In this document: piece by piece, positions 8,862 through 17,973 of the stretch
How positions within the stretch are numbered: position 1 is the first letter of the stretch
Layout: every line of letters starts with the position of its first letter
DNA from: Paractinoplanes deccanensis
GTDB lineage: Bacteria > Actinomycetota > Actinomycetes > Mycobacteriales > Micromonosporaceae
Length of the DNA stretch: 64,000 nt
Assembly (NCBI RefSeq): GCF_016862115.1
Contig: NZ_BOMI01000104.1
Location: 52,529-116,528 of the forward strand
Reading direction: 5' to 3'
Made by a program: the position numbers and the translations under genes
The notes under the pieces: model-generated
What the model was told of the DNA's origin: nothing
The model's input: only the letters and a program-made list of their open reading frames with translations
Databases searched by the model: none

Positions 8862-10808
8862 TCAGCTGGTGGCGGTCTGGGTGAGGTCGTAGACCGTGGT
8901 GTTGCCGACCGTGGTGGCGGTGTAGTGCTCGGCGACCCAAGTGGCGATCTTGCCGGCCTCGGTGGTGGTGCCGCCCATGCCGCCGCCTCCGCCCATGCCG
9001 CCGCCGGAGAGGTAGTAGTGGATCTGGCCGGCGGCCACGTAGGCCTGGAACTCCTCGAGGGTGGGGGAGGCGTCGCTGCCGTTCCAGCCGCCCAGGGCGA
9101 TCACCGAGGTGCCGGTGGCGAGCTCCAGGTCGGCGGCGGAGGTGGCGCCGCTGACGGCTGCGCTCCACTTCGTGGTGCCGGCCTCCAGCAGGGCGTTGAG
9201 CTCGGTGTTGTTGCTGGTGCCGCCGCCCATGCCGCCTCCGCCCGGGCCGCCGCCGGTCGGGCCGCCGCCGGTCGAGGACGAGCCGTCGGAACCCGGTGCG
9301 CCTCCCTGCGTACCCCTGCCGAAGCCGCCACCGCCCATGCCGCCGGCCGACGACGGGCCGGACGTGGGGATGGAGCCCGTGTGGGCGACCGTGACGGTCG
9401 CGGCGGCGTAAGCGGCGCCGCCGGCGCCCGCCGAGAGGATGGCGGCGACCAGGGCCACCACGCCGAAGCGGCGCAGGCGGGCGGCCGGGACCAGCAGGGC
9501 CAGGGCGAAGACCGCGCCGAGCGCGAGCGAGGCCCAGCGCAGCACCGGCAGCCAGTCGGCCCGGCCGAGCAGGACCCAGCCCCAGACCGCGGTGGCCAGG
9601 ACCATCGCCGCCAGCATGATGCGGCCCCAGAGGCGGCCGCGGTAGAGCCACAGCACCCGTCCGCCGATGCCGGCCAGCGCGGCGATGCCGGGCGCCAGGG
9701 CGACCGTGTAGTACGGGTGGATGGTGCCGCTCATGTACGAGAACGTGAGGCCGGTGACCAGCACCCAGCCACCCCAGAGCACCATCGCGGCGCGGGCCCG
9801 GTCGGTGCGCGGGGCCGTCCAGGTGGCCGCCAGCACGGTCACCAGGGCGATCAGCGCGGCGGGGAGCAGCCACGAGATCTCCAGGCCCATCGACTCGCCG
9901 AAGAGGCGGCCGATGCCGGTGGCGCCGCCGAAGCCGATGTTGCCGCCACCGCCTCCTCCGCCGCCGTTGCCGGAGCCGCCCAGGATGCGGCCGAGGCCGT
10001 TGTAGCCGAGCGCCAGCTCCCACAGCGAGTTGTTCGTCGACCCGGCGATGTACGGGCGGGACGACGCCGGCCACAGCTCGACCAGCAGGACGTACCAGCC
10101 GGCCGAGACGATCAGCGCGAGGCCGCCGAGGAGCAGGTCCCGGATGCGCTTGCCGAGGCCCGTCGGCGCGGCGATCAGATAGGCCAGCGCGAACGCCGGC
10201 AGCACCAGGAAGGCCTGCATCATCTTGGTCAGGAAGCCGAAGCCGAGCAGGACGCCGGTGAGCGCCAGCCACTTCCACGACGCCTTCTCCACAGCCCGGA
10301 CCGTGGTGTACGCCCCGGCCGTCATCAGCAGCACCAGCAGCGCGTCGGGGTTGTCGTACCGGAACATCAGCACCGCGACGGGGGTGAGCGCGAGCGCGGC
10401 GCCCGCCGTGAGACCCGCGGCCGTGCCGAACCAGCGCTTCACGGCGGCGTACAGGAACCAGACGCTCGCCACGCCCATGAGCGCCTGCGGAGCCAGGATG
10501 GCCCAGCTGTTGACGCCGAAGATCCGCGCGGACAGGCCCATCACCCACATCGCGGCGGGTGGCTTGTCGACGGTGATGGCGTTGCCCGCGTCGAGCGAGC
10601 CGAAGAGCCACGCCTTCCAGCTCTGCGCGCCGGCCTGCGCCGCGGCCGCGTAGAAGCTGTTGCCCCACCCCGAGGCGCTGAGGTCCCACAGATAGAGGAC
10701 GGCGGTGCCGGCGAGCAGCACCAGGATCGGCCATCGGCGGTCTCTGGTCGGGGCCGGCGCCTCGTGCCGGGGCGCGGCCGCCGCTGGGCGTTCCATCAAG
10801 GTCGTCAT
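8862..10808 (-). CDS. Polytopic membrane glycosyltransferase, GT39/ArnT-like
   Basis: A 648-residue membrane protein with roughly a dozen hydrophobic segments. The first large extracytoplasmic loop carries the acidic catalytic region typical of lipid-phosphosugar-dependent transferases (LDAGNAITVDKPPAAMWVMG). Later come FRYDNPDALLVLLM and TKMMQAFLVLPAFALAYLI. The family moves sugars from polyprenyl-phosphate donors to proteins, lipids or wall polymers on the outer face of the membrane. Two unusual Gly-rich inserts (GSGNGGGGGGGGN and a GGMGGGG-type stretch before the C-terminal domain) interrupt external loops. The ATG at 10808 is preferred over GTG 10817. It is divergent from the isomerase gene. 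Confidence 0.88.
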   Translation of the reverse strand: MTTLMERPAAAAPRHEAPAPTRDRRWPILVLLAGTAVLYLWDLSASGWGNSFYAAAAQAGAQSWKAWLFGSLDAGNAITVDKPPAAMWVMGLSARIFGVNSWAILAPQALMGVASVWFLYAAVKRWFGTAAGLTAGAALALTPVAVLMFRYDNPDALLVLLMTAGAYTTVRAVEKASWKWLALTGVLLGFGFLTKMMQAFLVLPAFALAYLIAAPTGLGKRIRDLLLGGLALIVSAGWYVLLVELWPASSRPYIAGSTNNSLWELALGYNGLGRILGGSGNGGGGGGGGNIGFGGATGIGRLFGESMGLEISWLLPAALIALVTVLAATWTAPRTDRARAAMVLWGGWVLVTGLTFSYMSGTIHPYYTVALAPGIAALAGIGGRVLWLYRGRLWGRIMLAAMVLATAVWGWVLLGRADWLPVLRWASLALGAVFALALLVPAARLRRFGVVALVAAILSAGAGGAAYAAATVTVAHTGSIPTSGPSSAGGMGGGGFGRGTQGGAPGSDGSSSTGGGPTGGGPGGGGMGGGTSNNTELNALLEAGTTKWSAAVSGATSAADLELATGTSVIALGGWNGSDASPTLEEFQAYVAAGQIHYYLSGGGMGGGGGMGGTTTEAGKIATWVAEHYTATTVGNTTVYDLTQTATS

Positions 10809-10961
10809 GGCACCCACCCTCGGCGGTGGTGCCGTGCCCGCTCTGTGGCCGGCCTGTGCGCGGTCTATGAGGTAGTGATCTCCACTTCCTCGCCGGTGTA
10901 CGGCGTCAGTTCGTGCCAGGATGAGAGCGAGAGTCCGGGTTTCGAGCGAGAGACAAGGTCA

Positions 10962-12593
10962 ATGAGCGAACACGTTTCCGACAGCGCCGAGTGGCAGGCG
11001 CTGCAGGGCCACGCGGAGAAGTTCTCGGCGGTGCACCTGCGCGACCTGTTCGGCAGCGACTCGAGGCGCGGCGAGCGCTTCACCGCGACGGTGGCCGACC
11101 TGACCGTCGACTACAGCAAGAACCTGGTCACCGACGAGGTGCTTTCGTCGCTGTTCGCGCTCGCCGAGAAGGCGAAGCTGCGCGAGCGCATCGCGGCGAT
11201 GTTCGCCGGCGAGCACATCAACGTCACCGAGGACCGCGCCGTGCTGCACACGGCGCTGCGGCTTCCGCGTACGGCCTCCCTGGTGGTCGACGGCCAGGAC
11301 GTGGTGGCCGAGGTGCACGAGGTGCTCGACCGCATGGGCGCGTTCAGCGACAAGGTGCGGTCGGGGGAGTGGACCGGGCACACCGGCCGGCGCATCAAGA
11401 CGGTGGTGAACATCGGCATCGGCGGCTCCGACCTGGGGCCCGTCATGGCGTACGAGGCGCTGAAGGCGTACAAGACGCCCGAGATCGAGTGCCGGTTCAT
11501 CTCCAACATCGACCCCACCGATCTGTACGAGAAGACGCACGACCTCGACCCGGCGACCACCCTGTTCGTCGTCGTCTCCAAGACCTTCGGTACGCAGGAG
11601 ACGCTCACCAACGCGACCGAGGCGCGCAACTGGCTGCTCAAGGGGCTGGGTGGCGACAACTCGGCGGTCGCCAAGCACTTCGTGGCGGTCAGCACGAACG
11701 CCCAGCGCGTCTCCGACTTCGGCATCGACACCGCCAACATGTTCGGCTTCTGGGACTGGGTGGGCGGCCGCTACTCGCTGCCCTCGGCGGTCGGCCTCTC
11801 CGTCATGATCGCGATCGGCAAGGAGCAGTTCGCCGACATGCTGGGCGGCTACCACGCCGTCGACGAGCACTTCCGCACCCAGCCGCTGGAGAGCAACGTG
11901 CCGGCGCTGCTCGGCCTGCTCAACGTCTGGTACGACACGTTCCTCGGCGCCCAGTCGCACGCGATCCTGCCGTACTCGCAATATCTGCACCGCTTCGCCG
12001 CCTACCTGCAGCAGTTGACGATGGAGAGCAACGGCAAGTCGGTGCGCCTGGACGGCAGCCCGGCGACCTTCCAGACCGGCGAGGTCTTCTGGGGCGAGCC
12101 CGGCACGAACGGGCAGCACGCGTTCTACCAGCTGATCCACCAGGGCACCAAGCTGATCCCGGCCGACTTCATCGGCTTCAGCCGGCCCAACCACGACATC
12201 GGCGAGATGCACGATCTCTTCATGTCCAACTTCTTCGCCCAGACCGGTGCGCTGGCCTTCGGGCGCACGCTCGACCAGGTGCTGGCCGAGGGCACGTCCG
12301 AGCGGATCGCGCCGCACCGGGTGATGCAGGGCAACCACCCGACGACGACGATCGTGGCGCCGAAGCTCACGCCGGCGGTGCTGGGGCAGCTGATCGCCCT
12401 GTACGAGCACATCACCTTCACCCAGGGCACCATCTGGCAGATCAACTCGTTCGACCAGTGGGGCGTCGAGCTCGGCAAGGTCATGGCCAACCAGCTCGCC
12501 CCGAAGCTGACCGCCTCGTCCGCGCCGGCCGCCGACGACGACTCGTCGACGAACAACCTGATCAAGCTGTACCGCGCGGGCCGCGGCCGCTGA
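10962..12593 (+). CDS. pgi: Glucose-6-phosphate isomerase
   Basis: A 543-residue enzyme interconverting glucose 6-phosphate and fructose 6-phosphate in the cytosol. Family signatures are complete: VVNIGIGGSDLGP near 150, GRYSLPSAVGLSVMIAIG, the GEPGTNGQHAFYQLIHQG active-site region with the catalytic glutamate, and NSFDQWGVELGK near 494. Length matches the bacterial/eukaryotic long form. The ATG at 10962 has a weak AAGG upstream; the frame is open for a long way upstream but that part is antisense to the glycosyltransferase and is not coding. It stands alone, followed 36 bp later by an unrelated winged-helix gene. Confidence 0.98.
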   Translation: MSEHVSDSAEWQALQGHAEKFSAVHLRDLFGSDSRRGERFTATVADLTVDYSKNLVTDEVLSSLFALAEKAKLRERIAAMFAGEHINVTEDRAVLHTALRLPRTASLVVDGQDVVAEVHEVLDRMGAFSDKVRSGEWTGHTGRRIKTVVNIGIGGSDLGPVMAYEALKAYKTPEIECRFISNIDPTDLYEKTHDLDPATTLFVVVSKTFGTQETLTNATEARNWLLKGLGGDNSAVAKHFVAVSTNAQRVSDFGIDTANMFGFWDWVGGRYSLPSAVGLSVMIAIGKEQFADMLGGYHAVDEHFRTQPLESNVPALLGLLNVWYDTFLGAQSHAILPYSQYLHRFAAYLQQLTMESNGKSVRLDGSPATFQTGEVFWGEPGTNGQHAFYQLIHQGTKLIPADFIGFSRPNHDIGEMHDLFMSNFFAQTGALAFGRTLDQVLAEGTSERIAPHRVMQGNHPTTTIVAPKLTPAVLGQLIALYEHITFTQGTIWQINSFDQWGVELGKVMANQLAPKLTASSAPAADDDSSTNNLIKLYRAGRGR

Positions 12594-12629
12594 CGCTTTT
12601 TGTCATACCCCGGGCCTAGGGTCGTCGTC

Positions 12630-13736
12630 ATGGATGGGACGACTGCCCTAGGCCTTCGCATGGCGGCGCTGTTTCCCTCGGCGAGCTCGGTCGCCGAGGT
12701 GGTGCAGTGGTTCGGCGCGATGCAGGCGCAAGACGTCAACAGCGGGCTGTGGTCGTTCGGGGTGCGATTGCCGGGCTTCTCGCTCGCCGATGTCGAGGCG
12801 GCCGTCGAGCGGCGCGAGGCCGTGCGCACGTGGCCGATGCGCGGCACGGTGCATTTCGTGCCGCCCGAGGACGCCCACTGGATGCTCGAGCTGATGGGCA
12901 GCCGCTCCCTCGCCGGCGCGGCGAAAAGGCGCGAGTCACTGGGCCTGTCCGAGGCCGACGCCGATCGCGCGGTCGACATCCTCGGCTCGGCGCTGGCCGG
13001 CGGCGGCCGGCTCACCCGGGCCGAGTGCCTGGCGACGCTGGCGGCCCAGGGCGTCGAGACCGGTGGTCAGCGGGGCTATCACCTTCTTTGGTACGCCTCG
13101 CAGCGCGGCGTGACGGTGATCGGCCCGCACATCGGCAAGGAGCAGAGCTTCGTGCTGCTCGACGAGTGGGTGCCGAAACCCCGCCGCCCGTCGCGCGAGG
13201 AGGCGCTGGCCCTCATCGCGCTGCGCTACTTCCGCAGCCACGGCCCGGCCACCCGCAAGGACTTCGCCGGCTGGACGGGCTTGACCATGGCCGACTGCAA
13301 GCTCGGCATCGCCGGGGCGGGCCTTCAGACGGTGGACGTCGACGGGGTGGAGATGATCGTCGCCCCGGACCCGGGCGCGCCGACCCCCTCCGCGCCGGCC
13401 TCGCCCGCTCCCACCCGCTCCGCGCCGGATATGTCCGGCTGGATGGCGCTGCCGGGCTTCGACGAATACCTGCTGGGCTACAAGGACCGCTCTCTCATGG
13501 CCACATCGGAGCAGCTCGCGGCGATCATTCCGGGTGGGAACGGCGTCTTTCAGTCCACTCTCGTCCGCGACGGCCGTGTCATGGCGACCTGGAAACGAAG
13601 CATCACCGCCAAGGGTGTGACGGTCACGGTCAATCCATTGAGGCCCTTCACTGACAAAGATCGCCGGGCGGCCGACGACGCTCTCGCGGTCTACGCCTCC
13701 TACCTCGGCCTGCCGCTCACTGTTAAGAACCCTTGA
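12630..13736 (+). CDS. Winged-helix DNA-binding protein, AlkZ/YcaQ-like (HTH_42)
   Basis: A 368-residue protein of the HTH_42 superfamily: an N-terminal FGAMQAQDVNSGLWSFGVR motif, R(T)WPMRGTVHFVPPEDAHW, tandem winged-helix regions and a C-terminal LPGFDEYLLGYKDRS segment. Relatives include the AlkZ and YcaQ glycosylases that unhook DNA crosslinks. The QxQ-type residues in GAMQAQD resemble the catalytic region of that family. A DNA repair role is therefore reasonable but unproven; many actinobacteria carry several uncharacterised paralogues. An Ala-Pro-Ser-rich linker around residues 246-265 separates the domains. Confidence 0.82.
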   Translation: MDGTTALGLRMAALFPSASSVAEVVQWFGAMQAQDVNSGLWSFGVRLPGFSLADVEAAVERREAVRTWPMRGTVHFVPPEDAHWMLELMGSRSLAGAAKRRESLGLSEADADRAVDILGSALAGGGRLTRAECLATLAAQGVETGGQRGYHLLWYASQRGVTVIGPHIGKEQSFVLLDEWVPKPRRPSREEALALIALRYFRSHGPATRKDFAGWTGLTMADCKLGIAGAGLQTVDVDGVEMIVAPDPGAPTPSAPASPAPTRSAPDMSGWMALPGFDEYLLGYKDRSLMATSEQLAAIIPGGNGVFQSTLVRDGRVMATWKRSITAKGVTVTVNPLRPFTDKDRRAADDALAVYASYLGLPLTVKNP

Positions 13737-13800
13737 TATTTACGAAGGTGAACTCCATGATGTGGGTGTCGCACGTCACGCACGCATCGAGGGAGTCGCC

Positions 13801-15159
13801 ATGGGTGTCCGTCGTCTTGTGTTAGCGCTGGTCACCGGGGCGGCGGTGGCGGCCGGCTCCGCTCTGCTGGTCGCCCCGCCGGGCGCGGCGGCCGTCGCGT
13901 GCTCGTCGGTGACGTGGAGCGAGGGGCCGACGTACACGGTGGGGCAGCAGGTCACGTACCAGGCCCATCTTTATCAGGCGCTCGTCACCCACACCGCCTA
14001 TGCGGGCACCGGCTGGAACCCGGCCGCGACCCCGACCCTGTGGCGTGACCTCGGCGCGTGCACGGGCGGCCCGGCCACCCCGCCCACCACCACTCCACCC
14101 ACGACAACGCCGCCGACGACCACCCCGCCCACCACGACGCCGCCCACCACGACGCCGCCCACGACGACACCGCCCACGACGACGCCGCCGACCACGACGC
14201 CGCCCGTGGGCTGTGCTGTCCGGGGCCGCCCGGCCGGCAAGGTGCTCCAGGGGTACTGGGAGAACTGGGACGGCGCCGCCAACGGCGTGCACCCTGGGAT
14301 GGGCTGGGTCCCGATCAACGACGGCCGCATCACGCAGCACGGGTACAACGTGCTGATGGCCGCCTTCCCGGTGATCCGCTCGGACGGCACGGTGCTGTGG
14401 GAGAACGGCATGGACGCCGGCGTGAGGGTGCCGACCGCCGCCGAGATCTGCGCCGCGAAGGCCGCCGGCGCCACCGTCCTCATGTCGATCGGCGGCGCCG
14501 CGGCCGGCATCGACCTGAGCTCCAGCGCCGTCGCCGACCGCTTCGTCACCACCATCGTGCCGATCCTCAAGCAGTACAACTTCGACGGCATCGACATCGA
14601 CATCGAGACCGGCCTCACCGGCAGCGGCGCCATCAACACCCTGTCGACCTCGCAGGCCAACCTGATCCGCATCATCGACGGCGTGCTCGCCCAGATGCCG
14701 TCCAACTTCGGCCTCACCATGGCCCCCGAGACCGCCTACGTCACCGGCGGCAGCGTCACCTACGGGTCGATCTGGGGCTCGTACCTGCCGATCATCAAGA
14801 AGTACTTGGACAACGGCCGCCTGTGGTGGCTCAACATGCAGTACTACAACGGTTCCATGTACGGCTGCTCCGGCGACTCGTACGCCGCCGGCACCGTGCA
14901 GGGCTTCACCGTGCAGACCCAGTGCCTCAACAACGGCCTCACCATCCAGGGCACCACCATCCGCATCCCGTACGACAAGCAGGTGCCCGGTCTCCCCGCC
15001 CAGCCCGGCGCGGGCGGCGGCTACATGACCCCGTCGCTGGTCGCCCAGGCCTACAACAGCGTCCCCGGCATCAAGGGCCTGATGACCTGGTCCATCAACT
15101 GGGACGGCTCGAAGGGCTGGACCTTCGCCGACAACGTCAGGGCCTTGCAGGGCCGCTGA
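13801..15159 (+). CDS. Secreted chitinase: CBM5/12-like module, Pro-Thr linker, GH18 domain
   Basis: A 452-residue exported enzyme. Residues 1-31 are a signal peptide. Residues 33-85 form a chitin-binding CBM5/12-like module (WSEGPTYTVGQQVTYQAHLY, GWNPAATPTLWRDLG). Residues 90-134 are about nine PPTTT repeats, a typical flexible linker. The GH18 barrel follows, with the catalytic DGIDIDIE box at 262-269 and Glu269 as proton donor, MSIGG at the third strand and WSINWD near the end. It hydrolyses chitin outside the cell. The ATG at 13801 is fixed by GAGGGAG 5 nt upstream. Its last 23 bp overlap the convergent oxidase gene. Confidence 0.95.
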   Translation: MGVRRLVLALVTGAAVAAGSALLVAPPGAAAVACSSVTWSEGPTYTVGQQVTYQAHLYQALVTHTAYAGTGWNPAATPTLWRDLGACTGGPATPPTTTPPTTTPPTTTPPTTTPPTTTPPTTTPPTTTPPTTTPPVGCAVRGRPAGKVLQGYWENWDGAANGVHPGMGWVPINDGRITQHGYNVLMAAFPVIRSDGTVLWENGMDAGVRVPTAAEICAAKAAGATVLMSIGGAAAGIDLSSSAVADRFVTTIVPILKQYNFDGIDIDIETGLTGSGAINTLSTSQANLIRIIDGVLAQMPSNFGLTMAPETAYVTGGSVTYGSIWGSYLPIIKKYLDNGRLWWLNMQYYNGSMYGCSGDSYAAGTVQGFTVQTQCLNNGLTIQGTTIRIPYDKQVPGLPAQPGAGGGYMTPSLVAQAYNSVPGIKGLMTWSINWDGSKGWTFADNVRALQGR

Positions 15160-16084
15160 GCAACCCCGAGACGATCTCCGCGACGTCGCCGGCGCAGCCC
15201 CACGAGGTGCTGACGCCGGCGCCGCCGTGACCGTAGTTGTGGATCAGGTGCCGGCCGTCGCCGAGGTCCTCGTGCTCCAGGCGCACCGTCGGCCGCATCG
15301 GCCTCAGCCCGACCCGATGCTCGATCACCTCGGCGTCCGCGACCGCCGGGTGCACGGCGGCGCAGCGCTCGACGATGCGGGCCGCGACGGCCGGGTCCGG
15401 GTCGAGCCGCTCGTCGTCGAAAAACGCGCACCCGCCGAGCAGCAGCACCGGGCCCTGCGGGATCAGATAGGTCATCTCCTCGACGAAGTCGGTGTACTCC
15501 AGGAAGAACGTGTCCAGTCCCGGGTTGCGGACCGCCACCAGCTGCCCCCGGCACGCCCGCATCGAGGGGTCGGGCCCCAGCTCCCGCGCGCCCAGCCCGG
15601 TGCAGTTGACGACGATCGGCGCCTCCGCGAAGGCGTCCGCCAGCCGCTCGACGCGCCCGGGGATCACCTCGCCCGCGAACTGCCCGGCCAGCCACGCCAG
15701 ATGCACCGGCATGTCGGTGACCGGCGCCTCGTACCGCCAGCCGGTCACGAATCCGGGCGGCAGCTCGGCCGCGCCGACCGTCGCCGTCGCCCAGTCCGGA
15801 ACGGCCACGGGCGTCCGCGAGGCTTCCACGCCCGGCGTCACGCGAACCCCTGTCGCCGGGTCCTCGGCGAGACGCGACTGGATCGCGAAGCCCGTCGCGG
15901 TCCAGCGCCGCACGTCCGGATGCTCGGCCAGCTCCGCTCCCCAGATCGCGCCGGCCGCCGCCGAGGTGGTGTCCCGCTGGACGGTGTCCGCCCGGATCCG
16001 CACCCGCAGTCCTTGCTCGGCGAGGCGGAGGGCGGTGGTCAGGCCGACGACGCCGGCGCCGATCACGAGTACGTCGGGTTTCAT
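15137..16084 (-). CDS. FAD-dependent D-amino-acid oxidase
   Basis: A 315-residue flavoprotein. The N-terminal dinucleotide-binding motif VLVIGAGVVGLTTALRLAEQG is followed by the DAAO-type TTSAAAGAIWGAE segment. The C-terminus has VGLRPMRPTVRLE and YGHGGAGVSTSWGCA, which line the substrate and FAD sites of this family. It would oxidatively deaminate D-amino acids to 2-oxo acids, giving ammonia and peroxide. A role in recycling wall-derived D-alanine is inference. The 3' end overlaps the convergent chitinase by 23 bp, so the two messages are antisense there. Confidence 0.93.
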   Translation of the reverse strand: MKPDVLVIGAGVVGLTTALRLAEQGLRVRIRADTVQRDTTSAAAGAIWGAELAEHPDVRRWTATGFAIQSRLAEDPATGVRVTPGVEASRTPVAVPDWATATVGAAELPPGFVTGWRYEAPVTDMPVHLAWLAGQFAGEVIPGRVERLADAFAEAPIVVNCTGLGARELGPDPSMRACRGQLVAVRNPGLDTFFLEYTDFVEEMTYLIPQGPVLLLGGCAFFDDERLDPDPAVAARIVERCAAVHPAVADAEVIEHRVGLRPMRPTVRLEHEDLGDGRHLIHNYGHGGAGVSTSWGCAGDVAEIVSGLLSGPARP

Positions 16085-16222
16085 GCCGCCACCGTAACCG
16101 GATCGAACTGTGACCCCCGCCGCAGCGCAGGTTCTTTGATTTTGAAATAGTTGAGGCAGCAAAGAGGTTGAGGGTGTCAGTGAACGGGGCGCACGAGCCC
16201 CGGCCCGGAGAGGGAGCACGTC

Positions 16223-17326
16223 ATGCAGTTCGGAATCTTCAGCGTCAGCGACATCACGACGGACCCGACGACGGGCGTGACCCCGACCGAGGCCGAGCGG
16301 ATCCAGAACATCGTCACGATCGCCAAGCACGCGGAGGAGGTCGGTCTCGACGTCTTCGCGCTCGGTGAGCACCACAACGAGCCGTTCTTCTCCTCCTCGC
16401 CGACCACCACGCTGGCGTACATCGCCGCGCAGACCAGCACGCTTCAGCTGTCGACCGCGACCACGCTGATCACGACCAACGACCCGGTCAAGATCGCCGA
16501 GGACTTCGCGATGCTCCAGCACCTCGCCGGCGGGCGGGTCGACCTCATGATGGGCCGCGGCAACACCGGGCCGGTCTACCCCTGGTTCGGCAAGGACATC
16601 CGCGCCGGCATCCCCCTCGCGATCGAGAACTACGCGCTGCTGCACCAGCTGTGGCGCGAGCACGTGGTCAACTGGCAGGGCAAGTTCCGGACGCCGCTGC
16701 AGAGCTTCACCAGCACGCCGCGCCCGCTCGACGGCGTCCCGCCGTTCGTGTGGCACGGCTCGATCCGCAGCCCCGAGATCGCCGAGCAGGCCGCGTACTA
16801 CGGTGACGGCTTCTTCGCCAACCACATCTTCTGGCCCAAGGAGCACACCCAGCGCATGGTCGGCCTCTACCGCGAGCGCTTCGCCCACTACGGCCACGGC
16901 GACCCCGACCAGGCGATCGTCGGCCTCGGCGGCCAGGTGTTCATGCGCAAGAACAGCCAGGACGCGGTCAAGGAGTTCCGCCCGTACTTCGACAACGCCC
17001 CCGTCTACGGCCACGGCCCGTCGCTGGAGGACTTCACCCGCGAGACCCCGCTGACCGTCGGCAGCCCGCAGCAGGTCATCGACCGCACGCTCGGCTTCCG
17101 CGACTACGTCGGCGACTACCAGCGCCAGCTGTTCCTCATGGACCACGCCGGCCTGCCGCTCAAGACGGTGCTCGAGCAGCTCGACATCCTCGGCTCCGAG
17201 GTCGTGCCGGTGCTGCGCAAGGAGTTCGCCGCCCTCAAGCCGGCCCACGTGCCGGACGCACCCACCCACGCGTCGCTGCTGGCCGCCAAGCAGGCCGACG
17301 AGCAGAAGGAAGAGGCCACCGCATGA
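16223..17326 (+). CDS. Luciferase-like FMN-dependent monooxygenase, CE1758 type
   Basis: A 367-residue LLM-class protein. It opens with MQFGIFSVSDITTDPTTG, then FALGEHHNEPFFSSSP and the flavin-binding GGRVDLMMGRGNTGPVY, followed by WHGSIRSPEIAEQAAYYGDG. These match the CE1758-type subfamily, which is nearly always encoded beside a dedicated FMN reductase, as here: the downstream start codon overlaps its stop by 4 bp. The pair would use reduced FMN and oxygen on an unknown organic substrate. A Gly-Glu-rich ribosome-binding site (GGAGAGGGAG) lies upstream. An A/T-rich patch at 16133-16153 may hold the promoter. Confidence 0.93.
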   Translation: MQFGIFSVSDITTDPTTGVTPTEAERIQNIVTIAKHAEEVGLDVFALGEHHNEPFFSSSPTTTLAYIAAQTSTLQLSTATTLITTNDPVKIAEDFAMLQHLAGGRVDLMMGRGNTGPVYPWFGKDIRAGIPLAIENYALLHQLWREHVVNWQGKFRTPLQSFTSTPRPLDGVPPFVWHGSIRSPEIAEQAAYYGDGFFANHIFWPKEHTQRMVGLYRERFAHYGHGDPDQAIVGLGGQVFMRKNSQDAVKEFRPYFDNAPVYGHGPSLEDFTRETPLTVGSPQQVIDRTLGFRDYVGDYQRQLFLMDHAGLPLKTVLEQLDILGSEVVPVLRKEFAALKPAHVPDAPTHASLLAAKQADEQKEEATA

Positions 17327-17928
17327 AGCAGCGCACCCTGGTCGTCGTCTCGGCCGGCCTGAGCCAGCCGTCGTCGACCCGCCTGCTCGCCGACCAGCTT
17401 TCCGCGGCGGCCGTCACCGCCGCCGCGGGCAGCGGCATCGAGCTCACCGTCCGCGTCGTCGAGCTGCGCGACCTCGCCCACGACATCGCGAACCACCTGC
17501 TCACCGGCTTCCCGCCGGCGGACCTCAAGGACGCGCTCGACGCGGTCGCCGGTGCCGACGCCCTGATCGCCGTCACGCCGATCTTCACCGCCAGCTACAG
17601 CGGCCTGTTCAAGTCGTTCTTCGACGTCCTCGACAAGGACGCCCTGACCGACAAGCCCGTCGTGATCGCCGCGACCGCCGGCACGGCCCGCCACTCGCTG
17701 GCCCTCGAGCACGCCCTGCGCCCGATGTTCGCCTACCTGCACGCCGTGGTCGTCCCGACCGCCGTCTTCGCCGCCAGCGACGACTGGGGCGCCGACTCGG
17801 CCGACGGCACGCTCGCCGCCCGCATCACCCGCGCCGCGTCCGAGCTGGCCCGCGAGCTTGACCACCGCGAGCCGGCCACCGTCGCCGACCCGTTCGCCCT
17901 GACGGTCGACTTCAAAGACCTTCTCTGA
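17323..17928 (+). CDS. NADPH-dependent FMN reductase, CE1759 type
   Basis: A 201-residue flavodoxin-fold protein. The phosphate-binding loop is SAGLSQPSSTRLLADQL, and the second flavin contact is TPIFTASYSGLFKSFFDVLD, as in NADPH-dependent FMN reductases of the CE1759 type. It supplies reduced FMN to the monooxygenase encoded immediately upstream; the ATGA overlap indicates translational coupling. A hairpin follows the stop codon. Substrate and physiological role of the pair are not known. Confidence 0.92.
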   Translation: MKQRTLVVVSAGLSQPSSTRLLADQLSAAAVTAAAGSGIELTVRVVELRDLAHDIANHLLTGFPPADLKDALDAVAGADALIAVTPIFTASYSGLFKSFFDVLDKDALTDKPVVIAATAGTARHSLALEHALRPMFAYLHAVVVPTAVFAASDDWGADSADGTLAARITRAASELARELDHREPATVADPFALTVDFKDLL

Positions 17929-17942
17929 GCCGTACGGGATGA

Positions 17943-17964
17943 GCCCCGCGCCCAGGCGCGGGGC
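17943..17964. terminator. Hairpin between convergent reductase and MaoC genes
   Basis: Arms GCCCCGCGCC (17943-17952) and GGCGCGGGGC (17955-17964) enclose CA, with weaker outer pairing between CGGGA at 17935 and TCCCG at 17969. It lies 15 nt after the plus-strand stop and 10 nt from the minus-strand stop, so it probably ends both transcripts. Confidence 0.75.
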
Positions 17965-17973
17965 CGCCTCCCG

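Noticed and set aside
8742..10961. Long plus-strand open frame leading into the isomerase gene
   Set aside because: It is antisense to the membrane glycosyltransferase, is low-complexity Gly/Ala/Arg, and ends in the real pgi only because that frame stays open. The family start fits ATG 10962.
13985..14340. Frames in alternative phases over the chitinase Pro-Thr linker
   Set aside because: They are generated by the 15-bp-periodic PPTTT coding sequence and have no independent support.
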